Below, in pieces: positions 50,509-59,547 of a stretch of DNA of 64,000 nt. Location of the stretch: the IMG/VR virus record IMGVR_UViG_3300025168_000032, positions 62,001 through 126,000 of that record. The stretch is one strand, 5' to 3'. This DNA comes from a virus. A program made the translations under genes and the position numbers. Each line of letters starts with the position of its first letter. Within the stretch, counting starts at the first letter, position 1. A model generated the notes under the pieces. It worked only from the letters and a program-made list of their open reading frames with translations, was not told the DNA's origin and did not search any database.

Positions 50509-50841
50509 ATGTCAAGGTATATAAGTAGAATGACAGCAATTAATGATTATGAGCAATATGACGATATACTCGATGAGCGAGGCGTTAAGAATATAGAACA
50601 ATATAGAACTCCCGTGTTGAAGTATTTCGATGATGACAACGTGAGAGAAGTTGATTATATAAACTATGTCTGGAAGGGTGGCGATACGTTTTGGAGATTA
50701 GCTAAAAAATACCTAAATAGCCCTAAAAATTGGTGGGTTATAGCATCTTTTAATAGAAAACCAACGGAGGCTCATGTCGAGGCCGGAGAGGTGATAAAAA
50801 TTCCTCTTTCTCTTGCACAAGCACTACAGGTGATTGAATAA
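50509..50841 (+). CDS. 53: Baseplate wedge protein with LysM-like motif, gp53-like
   Basis: A 110-residue protein; of two adjacent ATGs I prefer 50509 (TAGGAG seven bases upstream). Its second half, VWKGGDTFWRLAKKYLNSPK followed by NWWVIASFNRKP and EVIKIPLSL, is a LysM-like fold as in T4 gp53, a wedge component of the baseplate (196 residues in T4). It overlaps the next ATG by one base (TAATG). Known family role: links wedge parts. Confidence 0.75.
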   Translation: MSRYISRMTAINDYEQYDDILDERGVKNIEQYRTPVLKYFDDDNVREVDYINYVWKGGDTFWRLAKKYLNSPKNWWVIASFNRKPTEAHVEAGEVIKIPLSLAQALQVIE

Positions 50842-53800
50842 TGGCTTCCGAAGTATATAAACATTGGCAAAAAATCTACAAAGAAGGCACCGACACTCAG
50901 GTCACTTCTTATAAAACACTGCATGGCTCAAGACTAGATTCTCTTGACGATCTTCCCCCTGATGTCTATGCATACGCATTAAAGAAATACACAGAATCAA
51001 AAAACTGGGGTTGGTTTTCCACAAAAGCAACTGAAATGCCGCCAATGAGCGATGACGACTACAAGTGGTCTATAAAACAAGCATTCAACACTAACAATAA
51101 AGATGTAAAAGCCTCCGAGTGGCATGAGATTTTAAGATATCAGTGGTTTAGGTTTAAGTCTATAGGACTTACTAAATATTCACAAATGCACCTTAACTGG
51201 TTTCTGTTGTGGTTTAAATATCCACACGAAACAGTCTCCATAGGAAACGTTGGTGGAGGATTGGCCAACAGTGCAACGAAAATAAAAAATAAAGCACTAC
51301 AGGCTAAATATCTGGATCTCATTATCTCGAAAAAAGAAACTGGTATTACCAAGTTCATTGGTAAGTTGTCCCCAAAACAATTTTCGAAAGATGTGAAAAC
51401 TAAAGTAGAGTCATTATTGCAATCTCCCGTTGATATCGTAGCACCAGCGTTAATTGTCGGCCCCAAGTCTGACTACACCATCAGTGCTGTTAAGGTAGCT
51501 GGAACGATAGAGACAGTAAAAGGAAACGCTTTTCACTTAACGACAATAGATACGAAACATGATAGTGATAAGGCGTCATGGTTTGAAAAAACCTCGAAGG
51601 CAGCGGTTGAGGGGTTCGCTTCAGGGGTTTTTGGAATAACTCTAAATTTAGAAAACCTTGTTGACCGATATCAGGATGCTAAAAACCCAAATGACATTAC
51701 TAACAGAAAGTGGGTTAGTAGCCCCGCTGGATTTTCAGCAAAATATCGCGGTGTTGATGCAAAATTTGAAGCAGCCATAACAAAGGGCCTAGAAGCAATG
51801 CCGGGGCTTTCAAAGTTTTTTGTAAAGGGGCAAGAAGGAACAGGAAAAACCACAGAACACATATACAAGTGGAAATTGGAAGCTGGATTGAAGGGCGTAA
51901 ATGACTTAAGGGATCTGCCTGAAAAAAAGGGTATTTCAAAAGAATTGTTTGATGCTATTGAGGCAGAGCTTAATGGGCAATACTTGAAATTTATGGATAA
52001 ATTAGATTGGACGACATTCCTGAATAAAGAAAAACTGGCTAAAGGAGAGCAACTAGATTATTCTGGTGATACCCAGATGCAGAAATATGGAAATGCCGCA
52101 GATCAAGCCGCTGATGTTATTGCAAAATTATATGCGTCAGCACGACAAAGAGTCTTATTAGAGGAGTTTATATCAGATTTAGGTAAAGATTCCACCGCAG
52201 CAGAAAAAGCAGCCAAAGCAAAAGACCCAAATGCCTCTTTGACAGCAGAGCAGATAAGTGCCCTTGGGGCGGCTTCGATGACGGACGCTCAAGCGGCTTC
52301 AGACAAAAGACTCGCAGATGGAATCGCATCCGCCTCAAAAGCAAGTAACAGAGTTAACGAGATGCCCCCCGAAGCAGATAAGTTAACTGAAGACGAAATA
52401 AACGAGAAAAGAAAGTATGTTAAACAATGTGCTTTAATCTTAAACTTCTCTGATTTGAAAATGAAATATGAAGAAAAGAGACTTGACGACCGTAAGGCAA
52501 AACGAGGAGCGCACAAAACTGCTTGGTTTGACAATAGGTTCATTATGGTTGACACTAACAAATTACGTAGAAGGGATATCTTGAATCAATTATTTGTTCC
52601 AAAGATGGAAGATATTGAGCCGTTTATGAAATTGACACCTGATTTAGTTTCCGCTCTTACTCCGAAGATAAGGTTGTTTAAAATTTGGAATGAGGGATGT
52701 GACCTTCATCAGCAAGAAATAGCTTTTCCTAACTTCGAAGACCCAAGCAGAATAAGCGCTCTCCGTAACCTAAAAGCTGGAATTGATCGGGGGAATGGTA
52801 GTGGTATAAAAAGTTTGAATTGGACTTATGAAGGAACAAACCCAGCGGAAGCAAGATCTGCAATAGGTATGGAATTGACATTATTTTTTCAAAGTTTCGA
52901 AGAAATAATAAAAAAACGCGACAACGGCTCGTCGGAATATAGATATGTTGATTTACTGCTTCATCCGGAGAGCACCAAAACAAAATCTAAAAAAGATCAA
53001 GGATCTTTCAACCCCTACGCACAACAGAACTCTGAAAATTACAGAGTAAGAGTAGATGTAGGCTGGCAGAACATAACAGGTAAAGTAAGAGAACTCTTTA
53101 ACAGGAGAGGTGATTTAGGAATAACGGCTGATAATGTTAACGATGCAATCAACAGAATAAACAAAAGCTTTTATTTAACATTGGTTGACCACGAGATGGA
53201 CATAAAAGAGAATGGAAATATCGAAATAAAAGCCAGTTATCGCGCCTATACTGAAACTGCACTACAAGATAAACATATAGATGCTCTAGCGTCTCCAATG
53301 ATAATTGGACACAGGGCCCAATTCGGAACAGAACTACAAAAACTAATTAACGATGGCGATTGTAGCGTCGACCAATATAAAGAACTAAGAGCAACATATG
53401 CTGCCATCGATGACGAATTTAGAATCGCCGCTTATCGCTCAATTATGAAAAGAATGATGATGAGAGGGCATGTTCATTTTTGCAAAATGAATAGAGATCA
53501 AATAGGTGGTGGTTTTAAATTAAAAGGCGGAAAAGTCTTTGAAGGTGCTCCAAAGCTGGAATGGCCCAACAACAAGGGTACATACGGAGACGCTAAACTT
53601 AAAGACCACACCAGTGGCAAATCGAAAACACCACCTCCGAAAAAAGAGGCCGCAGAAAAAGTAGAAAGTGCTGAAAAGGTCAAAAAGGCTGCTGACGCTG
53701 CAAAAAAGACGCTAACAAAACCAGAAGAGAAAGATCTGAAGTCTACAAGGACATTCGAACAATTACCATCTTTAAAAGACGCGGAAGACACAGTGAGCTT

Positions 53801-55439
53801 TTTCTTCTTAGGAGATCTGATTCACACAGTATTGGACGCGATGCACTATCCTAAAAATAGAGTTACTGACAAAATAGATCCAAAAGCATTTGAAAACTTT
53901 GATTCTAAAAGTAACCAAGAAGTAGGTAAAAGAATATGTCATTTAAAAAATATAAACATTCTTTTACCAAGTTTCGATTACATAGAAAAAAAACCAAAAG
54001 CACGAAGTGCTGTAATTCCTATGAATGTTGCCGAGATCCCTGTCGCTGTTGATTACTTTCTTGAATTCATGACACAGCAAGTAATCAAAGGAGAAAGAAA
54101 ATCATACCCTGTCATGGATATGATAAGAGACCTAACAAGAAACCTCGTAGTAGATATTCTTAGCGAAAAGTGCCATGACCTTAAAGACGTTAAAAAAACT
54201 GACTTCTCACACACTGCGTTTGTAGGTTCTGGTAATAACGGTGGAGACCCGCTAAGAGGATTAAGGAGTGGTAAAGATGGTATTATTTATACCGATAAAC
54301 ATTTCAAAAAAGGTGGTGGATTACCGATTAAGGCAGTAGAGTCCAATATGCATTCTAAAGATTTCCAGCAGTATCTTGTTTTATACCCCAAGCAAGGGAC
54401 CGACAAATACAACGGTTCAGGTAATCTAAAAGAAGATGCAAAAGCGGGAGTATATCATTACGAGATTGGAGCGAGAGCAGGTCTTCTAAAAAAGATAAAG
54501 TTCACCAAAACAGATATGGTATACTTGAGGGAATCTAGGTTTATCGAGCAAGGTAATGACGGTTTATTACAACTGGGAGCAGTATATCAAGCTAGCATTG
54601 ATATGATCGGTAACACGTTGTATTTTCCCGGAATGAATTTGTGGATAGAACCAACCTCTCTTGGGACAGGCCACGAAATGGACCCACGAAGACCCGGCTC
54701 GGCAGCAAACAAACTCGGATTTGGCGGTTACCATCAAATAATCAGAGTTTCTTGCGAAATCACTCCGGGCAAGTTTTCCACAAATGTTAAAGCATTATTT
54801 ACATATAGCGGTGATGGCGGCAAAGGTTATACCGGTAAAAAGAAGCCGGCTGTGAAACCAAAGGTTAAAGAGCCAGATAAGAGCGCTAAGAGTGGTGCTA
54901 GCAAGTTAGGCACAAAACCTAGCGGAGAAAAGCAAACAAGTGCAGAAAAAACGTATTGCAACGTATTTATAAACCACAGACAACAACAATTACAAGGGCT
55001 ATTTGCAGAGCAGTCAGCAGGCCTAAAAACAATTGGTTTGTCTGGACCTGCACCTACTGTTATTAATCTCGGGGGCGCAATAGGTGCCAGCACCGGGGTG
55101 GCGTCTGTATCTGAAACGGCCTCAAAGGCCGCTAAAGAAAAATTACCTAACGAGAATATGGAAAAGGACTCTAAGAAAGTAGATCCCGCAAAAGAATCTC
55201 CGTGGGGATGGGTTGCTGAGTCCGAAGAGCACGGTAGATGGGTCAAGATTGGTTGGAAATCGGGAGGTATGATATATGATGAGCAAGGGAACCCACTAGA
55301 GATAGTGAATCCGGCGCCACCATTTGCTGAAGCGTCCCGTCCTGATGCCTTTGATACGAGCGACGAAGAATCAGATAAAGATGCTATTAAGAGATTAGAG
55401 GAAGAAACTAAGGAACCAGAGTCATCTGACTTGGGCTGA
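50841..55439 (+). CDS. Giant baseplate/virion structural protein
   Basis: A 1532-residue protein, among the longest in the window. The N-terminal ~450 residues include ADQAADVIAKLYASARQRVL. An Ala/Lys-rich helical linker lies at ~450-520, then a domain with FDNRFIMVDTNKLRRRDILN and IGMELTLFFQSFEEIIKKRD; a second Lys/Ala linker (PPPKKEAAEKVESAEKVKKA, ~931-965) separates a C-terminal part where GNTLYFPGMNLWIEPTSLGT and YHQIIRVSCEITPGKFSTNV recall baseplate-hub or tail-spike-anchor proteins. The tail (~1330-1532) is low-complexity and acidic. No enzyme motif seen apart from a probable chance P-loop (GQEGTGKT). Placement after gp53-like indicates a baseplate component. Confidence 0.6.
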   Translation: MASEVYKHWQKIYKEGTDTQVTSYKTLHGSRLDSLDDLPPDVYAYALKKYTESKNWGWFSTKATEMPPMSDDDYKWSIKQAFNTNNKDVKASEWHEILRYQWFRFKSIGLTKYSQMHLNWFLLWFKYPHETVSIGNVGGGLANSATKIKNKALQAKYLDLIISKKETGITKFIGKLSPKQFSKDVKTKVESLLQSPVDIVAPALIVGPKSDYTISAVKVAGTIETVKGNAFHLTTIDTKHDSDKASWFEKTSKAAVEGFASGVFGITLNLENLVDRYQDAKNPNDITNRKWVSSPAGFSAKYRGVDAKFEAAITKGLEAMPGLSKFFVKGQEGTGKTTEHIYKWKLEAGLKGVNDLRDLPEKKGISKELFDAIEAELNGQYLKFMDKLDWTTFLNKEKLAKGEQLDYSGDTQMQKYGNAADQAADVIAKLYASARQRVLLEEFISDLGKDSTAAEKAAKAKDPNASLTAEQISALGAASMTDAQAASDKRLADGIASASKASNRVNEMPPEADKLTEDEINEKRKYVKQCALILNFSDLKMKYEEKRLDDRKAKRGAHKTAWFDNRFIMVDTNKLRRRDILNQLFVPKMEDIEPFMKLTPDLVSALTPKIRLFKIWNEGCDLHQQEIAFPNFEDPSRISALRNLKAGIDRGNGSGIKSLNWTYEGTNPAEARSAIGMELTLFFQSFEEIIKKRDNGSSEYRYVDLLLHPESTKTKSKKDQGSFNPYAQQNSENYRVRVDVGWQNITGKVRELFNRRGDLGITADNVNDAINRINKSFYLTLVDHEMDIKENGNIEIKASYRAYTETALQDKHIDALASPMIIGHRAQFGTELQKLINDGDCSVDQYKELRATYAAIDDEFRIAAYRSIMKRMMMRGHVHFCKMNRDQIGGGFKLKGGKVFEGAPKLEWPNNKGTYGDAKLKDHTSGKSKTPPPKKEAAEKVESAEKVKKAADAAKKTLTKPEEKDLKSTRTFEQLPSLKDAEDTVSFFFLGDLIHTVLDAMHYPKNRVTDKIDPKAFENFDSKSNQEVGKRICHLKNINILLPSFDYIEKKPKARSAVIPMNVAEIPVAVDYFLEFMTQQVIKGERKSYPVMDMIRDLTRNLVVDILSEKCHDLKDVKKTDFSHTAFVGSGNNGGDPLRGLRSGKDGIIYTDKHFKKGGGLPIKAVESNMHSKDFQQYLVLYPKQGTDKYNGSGNLKEDAKAGVYHYEIGARAGLLKKIKFTKTDMVYLRESRFIEQGNDGLLQLGAVYQASIDMIGNTLYFPGMNLWIEPTSLGTGHEMDPRRPGSAANKLGFGGYHQIIRVSCEITPGKFSTNVKALFTYSGDGGKGYTGKKKPAVKPKVKEPDKSAKSGASKLGTKPSGEKQTSAEKTYCNVFINHRQQQLQGLFAEQSAGLKTIGLSGPAPTVINLGGAIGASTGVASVSETASKAAKEKLPNENMEKDSKKVDPAKESPWGWVAESEEHGRWVKIGWKSGGMIYDEQGNPLEIVNPAPPFAEASRPDAFDTSDEESDKDAIKRLEEETKEPESSDLG

Positions 55440-55519
55440 CGTTTTCGCAGGAACCGGGTAGGGGTCTTTTTGACAACTGGAGTAGCGACGAATAGTTATG
55501 GTATGGAGGTACAATTTCA

Positions 55520-56746
55520 ATGGCTAGCAAATTTAAAGGAAGAAACTCAATAAAATCGAGTATAAAGTTATATTATGAAAGAAGCAACTTTCACCTTAAT
55601 GCATATAACGATTTTGAAATATCTAACAGTTTAAGAGATTTAACTTTTGGAGAATTCCAAATGTATGGCAGGGTTGATACAAATATGTTACCAGTCGTAC
55701 CTAAAGAGGATTTTTTAGTAAGCGTATCAGCACCACAGGCACAAGAGGAGGCAGTAAGGGTATTCGACTTTGTTTTTGAAGCCTTTCAGAATGTCCAAAG
55801 TGCTTTTAGAAACGCATGTTTGCTTAACAAAGTACCCCAAGACGATCCGTACTTATCGGTAATCAACGCTGTAAAGGGCTACGAAAGTCCAGTGGATTTG
55901 TATTCTCAATATATGGAAGACATGTTAAAGGTCTATGCAGAAACATATATTGTTGCCCAAAACCGAAGAGCAAATATTATTACAATTAATGACTACATGG
56001 GTGAACTTGTAAATTATTTGAAAGTTTTAACATCCACGCTTCCTCTTACATTCTCGTCTTGGCAAAAGACAAATAAATCATCGATTTTTACTTCTGGGCT
56101 AGCCATCAGCATCGCTGATCTAAGTATAGACAATGATGCTGTCAAAGATGTTAATTTTTTATCTAATCCGGCATTCCAATATTACCTAAATGTCTGTAAG
56201 CAAAACGGATTTAATGTATCTAAAAATTCTCCGTGGGTCATATTCGCTGATATAGATTCACAAGTTATGAAACAAAACCATTTGATCCAGAGGCTCATAA
56301 CATCCCCAGCTTCTTTATTTGCTAATAGATTTGATGATGCATATACATTAGATATACAATTATTAGAAGAGGTAATTACAAGAAACTATAATAAATTTGT
56401 ATTATTTTATCCTATAGAAAAAAAATATAGTACATGTAATAATAATAAATTAATATATAATATAATAAATAGAAATAATATTAATAGTATAACAGAATCT
56501 GTTAAGAAGTCAAGGATAATAAGTATTTATGCAAATATGAAAAATATTGAGGAAAATTACATATTTAGAAAAGCTGATCTCAATATTTTAATAAAAAATG
56601 CAAATAACTTTGCCACAAGATTTGACATCCAGAGAGCAATGGGATATATTAACGAAAGATTCCGGCAGACTTTTAAATCTAAGAACGGCGGGATCAACTC
56701 GATCATCAGATCAAATAAAAATTATGAAAATAGACGTGGAGGGTAG
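55520..56746 (+). CDS. Unknown, probably structural, protein with AT-rich 3' part
   Basis: A 408-residue protein, ATG 55520 ten bases after GGAGG. Opening ASKFKGRNSIKSSIKLYYER, then FGEFQMYGRVDTNMLPVVPK, NVQSAFRNACLLNKVP and SIFTSGLAISIADLSIDND; the C-terminal third is rich in Asn/Ile/Lys and its DNA (56390-56500) is extremely AT-rich. It is the last gene of probable structural type and is followed without gap by the polymerase. I do not recognise a family; similar proteins close tail clusters in marine myoviruses (from memory). The 80-base gap before it (55440-55519) holds TTGACA at 55470 but only a poor -10. Confidence 0.5.
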   Translation: MASKFKGRNSIKSSIKLYYERSNFHLNAYNDFEISNSLRDLTFGEFQMYGRVDTNMLPVVPKEDFLVSVSAPQAQEEAVRVFDFVFEAFQNVQSAFRNACLLNKVPQDDPYLSVINAVKGYESPVDLYSQYMEDMLKVYAETYIVAQNRRANIITINDYMGELVNYLKVLTSTLPLTFSSWQKTNKSSIFTSGLAISIADLSIDNDAVKDVNFLSNPAFQYYLNVCKQNGFNVSKNSPWVIFADIDSQVMKQNHLIQRLITSPASLFANRFDDAYTLDIQLLEEVITRNYNKFVLFYPIEKKYSTCNNNKLIYNIINRNNINSITESVKKSRIISIYANMKNIEENYIFRKADLNILIKNANNFATRFDIQRAMGYINERFRQTFKSKNGGINSIIRSNKNYENRRGG

Positions 56747-57937
56747 ATGAACTTTCAAATTCTTGATGATAAAGTAGAATGCTTCGGAGTATATAGCAAT
56801 GGAAAATTTACATATGATAGAATACCTGATAATGTCACAGGAACTTGGCAATGGGATAAGCGGTTTGGTAATCGCGATATTCGTTATGCTAGCATTTATT
56901 CTGGTGGTGAATCCATTTCTAAAGCGGCTCCAGAGCATCTCCGACCAAGATTCGAAAAAAGAGAATCCAAAATCCGATCCTTCATCAACTCAGCATTGAA
57001 TGCGAAGATAAAACTTAGTGAACTTTGTTTATTCGAGGTTATTCCAGAGCAGCATTTGATGCACTATTGTGAAATCAAAAATGAAATATGCGAATGGATC
57101 TTCGAAAATAACCAACAGCCTCAAAATCACGGCTTTATGGTTGATTTACACCAGATGGCTAATGATATATCACGTAACCCTATCTTAGTCGACCAAAATG
57201 CCCTCAGAAAGGCATCCAAAACTGACTTGAAGGCAAATGCGCTGCTTAATTCACTAGGTGGCAAAAACAAGCCTATTTGCTATGATGTTTGGGGATCTAA
57301 GACAGGTAGGCTGACCACCAAACAGGGATCTTTCCCAATAATGAACCTGAAAAAAGAAATTGCGAATTGTGTTGTTCCGAAGAACCATGTTTTCGTTCAA
57401 TTCGACCTTAACGGTGCCGAGATTCGCACCTTTATTTCTCTATCTACGGACACCCATCCCTCTGTAGATATACACACATGGAATATGGAGAATGTACTTG
57501 AGAACGTAACGGAGCGAAACAAGGCTAAGAAGAAGTTTCTCGCTTGGTTCTATAACCCACACTCTGATGTTGTCCAGTCGGAACATTATGATCGCAACCT
57601 TTTGTTAAATAAATATTACAATGGTAACATGGTTTCAACTCCTTTTGGCAGAGAAATAGAGGCTGACGACTTCCATGCTTTGAATTACCTGCTACAATCG
57701 TCATCGTCAGACAATTGCATGACTCAGTGTATTAAGATAAATAAGTTCCTGACTAACAATAAGTCCTTTGTTCATTCGGTTGTGCATGATTCAATTACAA
57801 TTGATCTGGATTTTGCAGATCGAAATCTTCTACCACAAATTCAAGAGTTGTTTGAAGATACGCAATTGGGGTGGTTTAAATCTTCTGTGCAAGTTGGCCA
57901 CAATCTTCGCGATTTAAGGGAGATATCATGGTCTTAA
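56747..57937 (+). CDS. Short family-A DNA polymerase (palm/fingers, no exonuclease)
   Basis: A 396-residue protein whose C-terminal ~220 residues carry family-A polymerase motifs. GSKTGRLTTKQGSFPIMNLK precedes motif A, FDLNGAEIR (D220, matching DYSQIELR). Motif B is RNKAKKKFLAWFY with R257, K261 and Y269 at the spacing of R754, K758 and Y766 of E. coli Pol I; the Pol I F762 position is L265. FGREIEADDFHALNYLLQSS matches the following GRRR/N-x-x-Q-G segment. Motif C is VHDS (H347-D348-S349) instead of VHDE. The N-terminal ~180 residues show no 3'-5' exonuclease motifs and are far too short for a usual family-A enzyme, so proofreading must be separate or absent. It overlaps the tubulin-like gene by 10 bases. 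Confidence 0.85.
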   Translation: MNFQILDDKVECFGVYSNGKFTYDRIPDNVTGTWQWDKRFGNRDIRYASIYSGGESISKAAPEHLRPRFEKRESKIRSFINSALNAKIKLSELCLFEVIPEQHLMHYCEIKNEICEWIFENNQQPQNHGFMVDLHQMANDISRNPILVDQNALRKASKTDLKANALLNSLGGKNKPICYDVWGSKTGRLTTKQGSFPIMNLKKEIANCVVPKNHVFVQFDLNGAEIRTFISLSTDTHPSVDIHTWNMENVLENVTERNKAKKKFLAWFYNPHSDVVQSEHYDRNLLLNKYYNGNMVSTPFGREIEADDFHALNYLLQSSSSDNCMTQCIKINKFLTNNKSFVHSVVHDSITIDLDFADRNLLPQIQELFEDTQLGWFKSSVQVGHNLRDLREISWS

Positions 57938-58740
57938 TAGGATTAGGAACAGCAGGAACTGGTATTGTCAACAGATTTTCCAGCATTCATAAAAAGATAT
58001 GCATAACCGAATCTGATTTTCCATCTAAGTGCATGAAGGAAGAGGATTTTGAAGAATGCTGTCCGAAGTTTAAAAAGAAACTGTCCTTTAAAGAGGACGA
58101 GTGTTGGTTTGTAGTTTGTGGCGGTAGTAAATGTTCGTCTGCGTCTCTTGCGCTTTTAGAGACCATTAAGCATAAAAAGATAAATATTATTTATATATGT
58201 CCGGACCCTAACTTGTCTGGCTCCACAATAATGAGAAGGCACAAAGTGGTGTACAATGTACTACAGGAATATACAAGATCTGGCCTTTTCAATACCATGT
58301 GTTTGATTTCAAATCGAGAAACATTAAAATCTATAGGTGACCAGTCAATAATGGATATGTATTCTAACCTTAACGCGATTATATCAAATACCATTGAAAC
58401 TATAGAATGGTTTAAATCAGAAGAGTCAGTTATGGGCTCACTACATGAAACAAAATCAATTTCAAAAATTTATACAGTTTCAATCGGAAACTTCAGCGAA
58501 GACGAAGAAAACTTACTATTTTTACTTGACAATACTACAGAGACGTGGTATATTTATAGTGTAAGCAAGGAAAACCTAGAAAAAAATAAAGATCTGATTC
58601 CAATTATAAGAAACCGAGTTATTGCTGACGAAGAAAAAAATATTAATTCTTCTTTTGCAATTTATTCATCTGAACATAAACAATCATATTTTTATTCAAT
58701 TAAATTCACACACTATATACAATCCATGGAGGCGAAATGA
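57928..58740 (+). CDS. Divergent tubulin/FtsZ-like protein (candidate)
   Basis: A 270-residue protein overlapping the polymerase end. The first strand and loop, MVLIGLGTAGTGIVNRF, match the nucleotide-binding start of FtsZ/TubZ (I-G-x-G-x-A-G-x-x-x-V-N). Residues ~60-80, FVVCGGSKCSSASLALLETI, sit where FtsZ has its GGGTGTG signature loop followed by a helix, then a strand INIIYICPDPNL like the usual P-F strand, a helix with RRHKVVYNVLQEY, a strand TMCLISNRETLKSI (FtsZ N-D-x-L region) and NLNAIISNTIETI. The signature loop is degenerate, so GTP hydrolysis is uncertain. I recall similar short proteins next to replication genes in cyanophages and other marine T4-like phages, labelled hypothetical. 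A promoter for the next gene lies inside it. Confidence 0.5.
   Translation: MVLIGLGTAGTGIVNRFSSIHKKICITESDFPSKCMKEEDFEECCPKFKKKLSFKEDECWFVVCGGSKCSSASLALLETIKHKKINIIYICPDPNLSGSTIMRRHKVVYNVLQEYTRSGLFNTMCLISNRETLKSIGDQSIMDMYSNLNAIISNTIETIEWFKSEESVMGSLHETKSISKIYTVSIGNFSEDEENLLFLLDNTTETWYIYSVSKENLEKNKDLIPIIRNRVIADEEKNINSSFAIYSSEHKQSYFYSIKFTHYIQSMEAK
58526..58554 (+). promoter_or_regulatory. Sigma70-type promoter TTGACA-17-TATATT
   Basis: TTGACA 58526-58531, 17-base spacer, TATATT 58549-58554, inside the 3' part of the tubulin-like gene and ~180 bases upstream of the 58737 gene. The full consensus -35 and near-consensus -10 make it a good candidate despite the coding location. Confidence 0.55.
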
Positions 58741-59117
58741 TAGAAAATGAGAGCGGTAACCCACTTTATAATAAATTTACCGAGCAACACTACCAAACAA
58801 TGCAAGAATTCGCGAATGATGTCGACCTTACATTTTTAGTTGAAATCGTAGAAGATGAAGGTCATTCTGCGTTGGGCTTGTTAGAAGAAATCGAACTTGA
58901 TTCACACGCTGATTATAAACGCGGATACAATTCATATCTTAAAATTTATGAGGATTCTGATGGCGGCACATGGGGAATTGAATACTCTGTGGATAATTGG
59001 GGTGAATATTTTGATGTTAGCAAGTTCCAAAAATATAAGCAAAAGACCAAAATAATTGAAAAAGAATATTGGAGCCCAATTAGTTCAAATAAATTAAAAA
59101 AGAATTTGACAAATTAA
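58737..59117 (+). CDS. Unknown acidic small protein
   Basis: A 126-residue acidic protein overlapping the previous stop (ATGA) after GGAGG. It reads LTFLVEIVEDEGHSALGLLE, then a Tyr/Gly-rich stretch YKRGYNSYLKIYEDSDGG and TWGIEYSVDNWGEYFD, and a Lys-rich end. No known family. Cotranscribed with the polymerase and tubulin-like genes and from the promoter at 58526. Confidence 0.55.
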   Translation: MIENESGNPLYNKFTEQHYQTMQEFANDVDLTFLVEIVEDEGHSALGLLEEIELDSHADYKRGYNSYLKIYEDSDGGTWGIEYSVDNWGEYFDVSKFQKYKQKTKIIEKEYWSPISSNKLKKNLTN

Positions 59118-59134
59118 CCTTAATAGGCTATATT
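59106..59134 (+). promoter_or_regulatory. Sigma70-type promoter TTGACA-17-TATATT
   Basis: TTGACA 59106-59111, 17-base spacer, TATATT 59129-59134, overlapping the end of the 58737 gene. The leader to ATG 59275 is ~135 bases long. The sequence AATAGGCTATATTA is shared with the promoter at 59513. Confidence 0.8.
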
Positions 59135-59184
59135 ACAAGAGAACAACAAAAAGAGATAAACTTTGTATTGCATTTGGTCTTTGA

Positions 59185-59193
59185 TGATATACT
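59185..59193 (+). promoter_or_regulatory. Possible extended -10 promoter TGATATACT
   Basis: TG-A-TATACT is an extended -10 element, ~80 bases before ATG 59275; a TTGCAT lies 14 bases upstream, too close for a standard -35. It may be a second start for the same gene. Confidence 0.3.
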
Positions 59194-59274
59194 TTAATCA
59201 CACAATATCACATTCTACCTTATCAAAAAAGCACAAATCTCGCACTCACTCATAAATAATACACTGGAGGTAAC

Positions 59275-59526
59275 ATGAGTACATTTACACAATACACCGG
59301 AACATTCGTAAAGCGTAACGGAAACCGTCGAACAATGAGTTTTATCAAGATCACTGATCTTCCAAAAACTATGGTAACCTCGACAAAGGATCGTTATCCA
59401 AAAAGTAATGGTGAAATTGAAGTTGTATATGATACGGAAAGAGATGGTTTCCGTACATTCAATCACGGTACTGTCGTAGGAACCGTTTCATCAAAACCTG
59501 TCAATCGTTCATTTGACAACCAATAA
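59275..59526 (+). CDS. Small conserved phage protein of unknown function
   Basis: An 83-residue protein with CTGGAGG before the ATG. It reads YTGTFVKRNGNRRTMSFIKI, then DLPKT, EVVYDTERDGFRTFNHGTVV. The GTFxKxxGxxRxMxFxK start and FRxFNxxTVxG end mark a family of small proteins common in marine T4-like phages, all strand-rich and without known function. It is flanked by two strong sigma70-type promoters, so it is probably expressed early and abundantly. Confidence 0.7.
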   Translation: MSTFTQYTGTFVKRNGNRRTMSFIKITDLPKTMVTSTKDRYPKSNGEIEVVYDTERDGFRTFNHGTVVGTVSSKPVNRSFDNQ

Positions 59527-59541
59527 CCAATAGGTTATATT
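59513..59541 (+). promoter_or_regulatory. Sigma70-type promoter TTGACA-17-TATATT before gp32 leader
   Basis: TTGACA 59513-59518, 17-base spacer, TATATT 59536-59541; the expected start site (~59548) coincides with the base of the long stem described next. Drives the ssDNA-binding protein gene. Confidence 0.82.
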
Positions 59542-59547
59542 AAAAGT

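Noticed and set aside
51826-51861. Walker A-like GQEGTGKT in the 1532-residue baseplate-type protein
   Set aside because: No Walker B or other nucleotide-binding context is visible and the protein is structural by position, so a chance match is more likely.
55470-55498. TTGACA followed by TAGTTA upstream of the 55520 gene as a promoter
   Set aside because: The -10 is poor and the spacing gives no better choice; left unlisted as a promoter.
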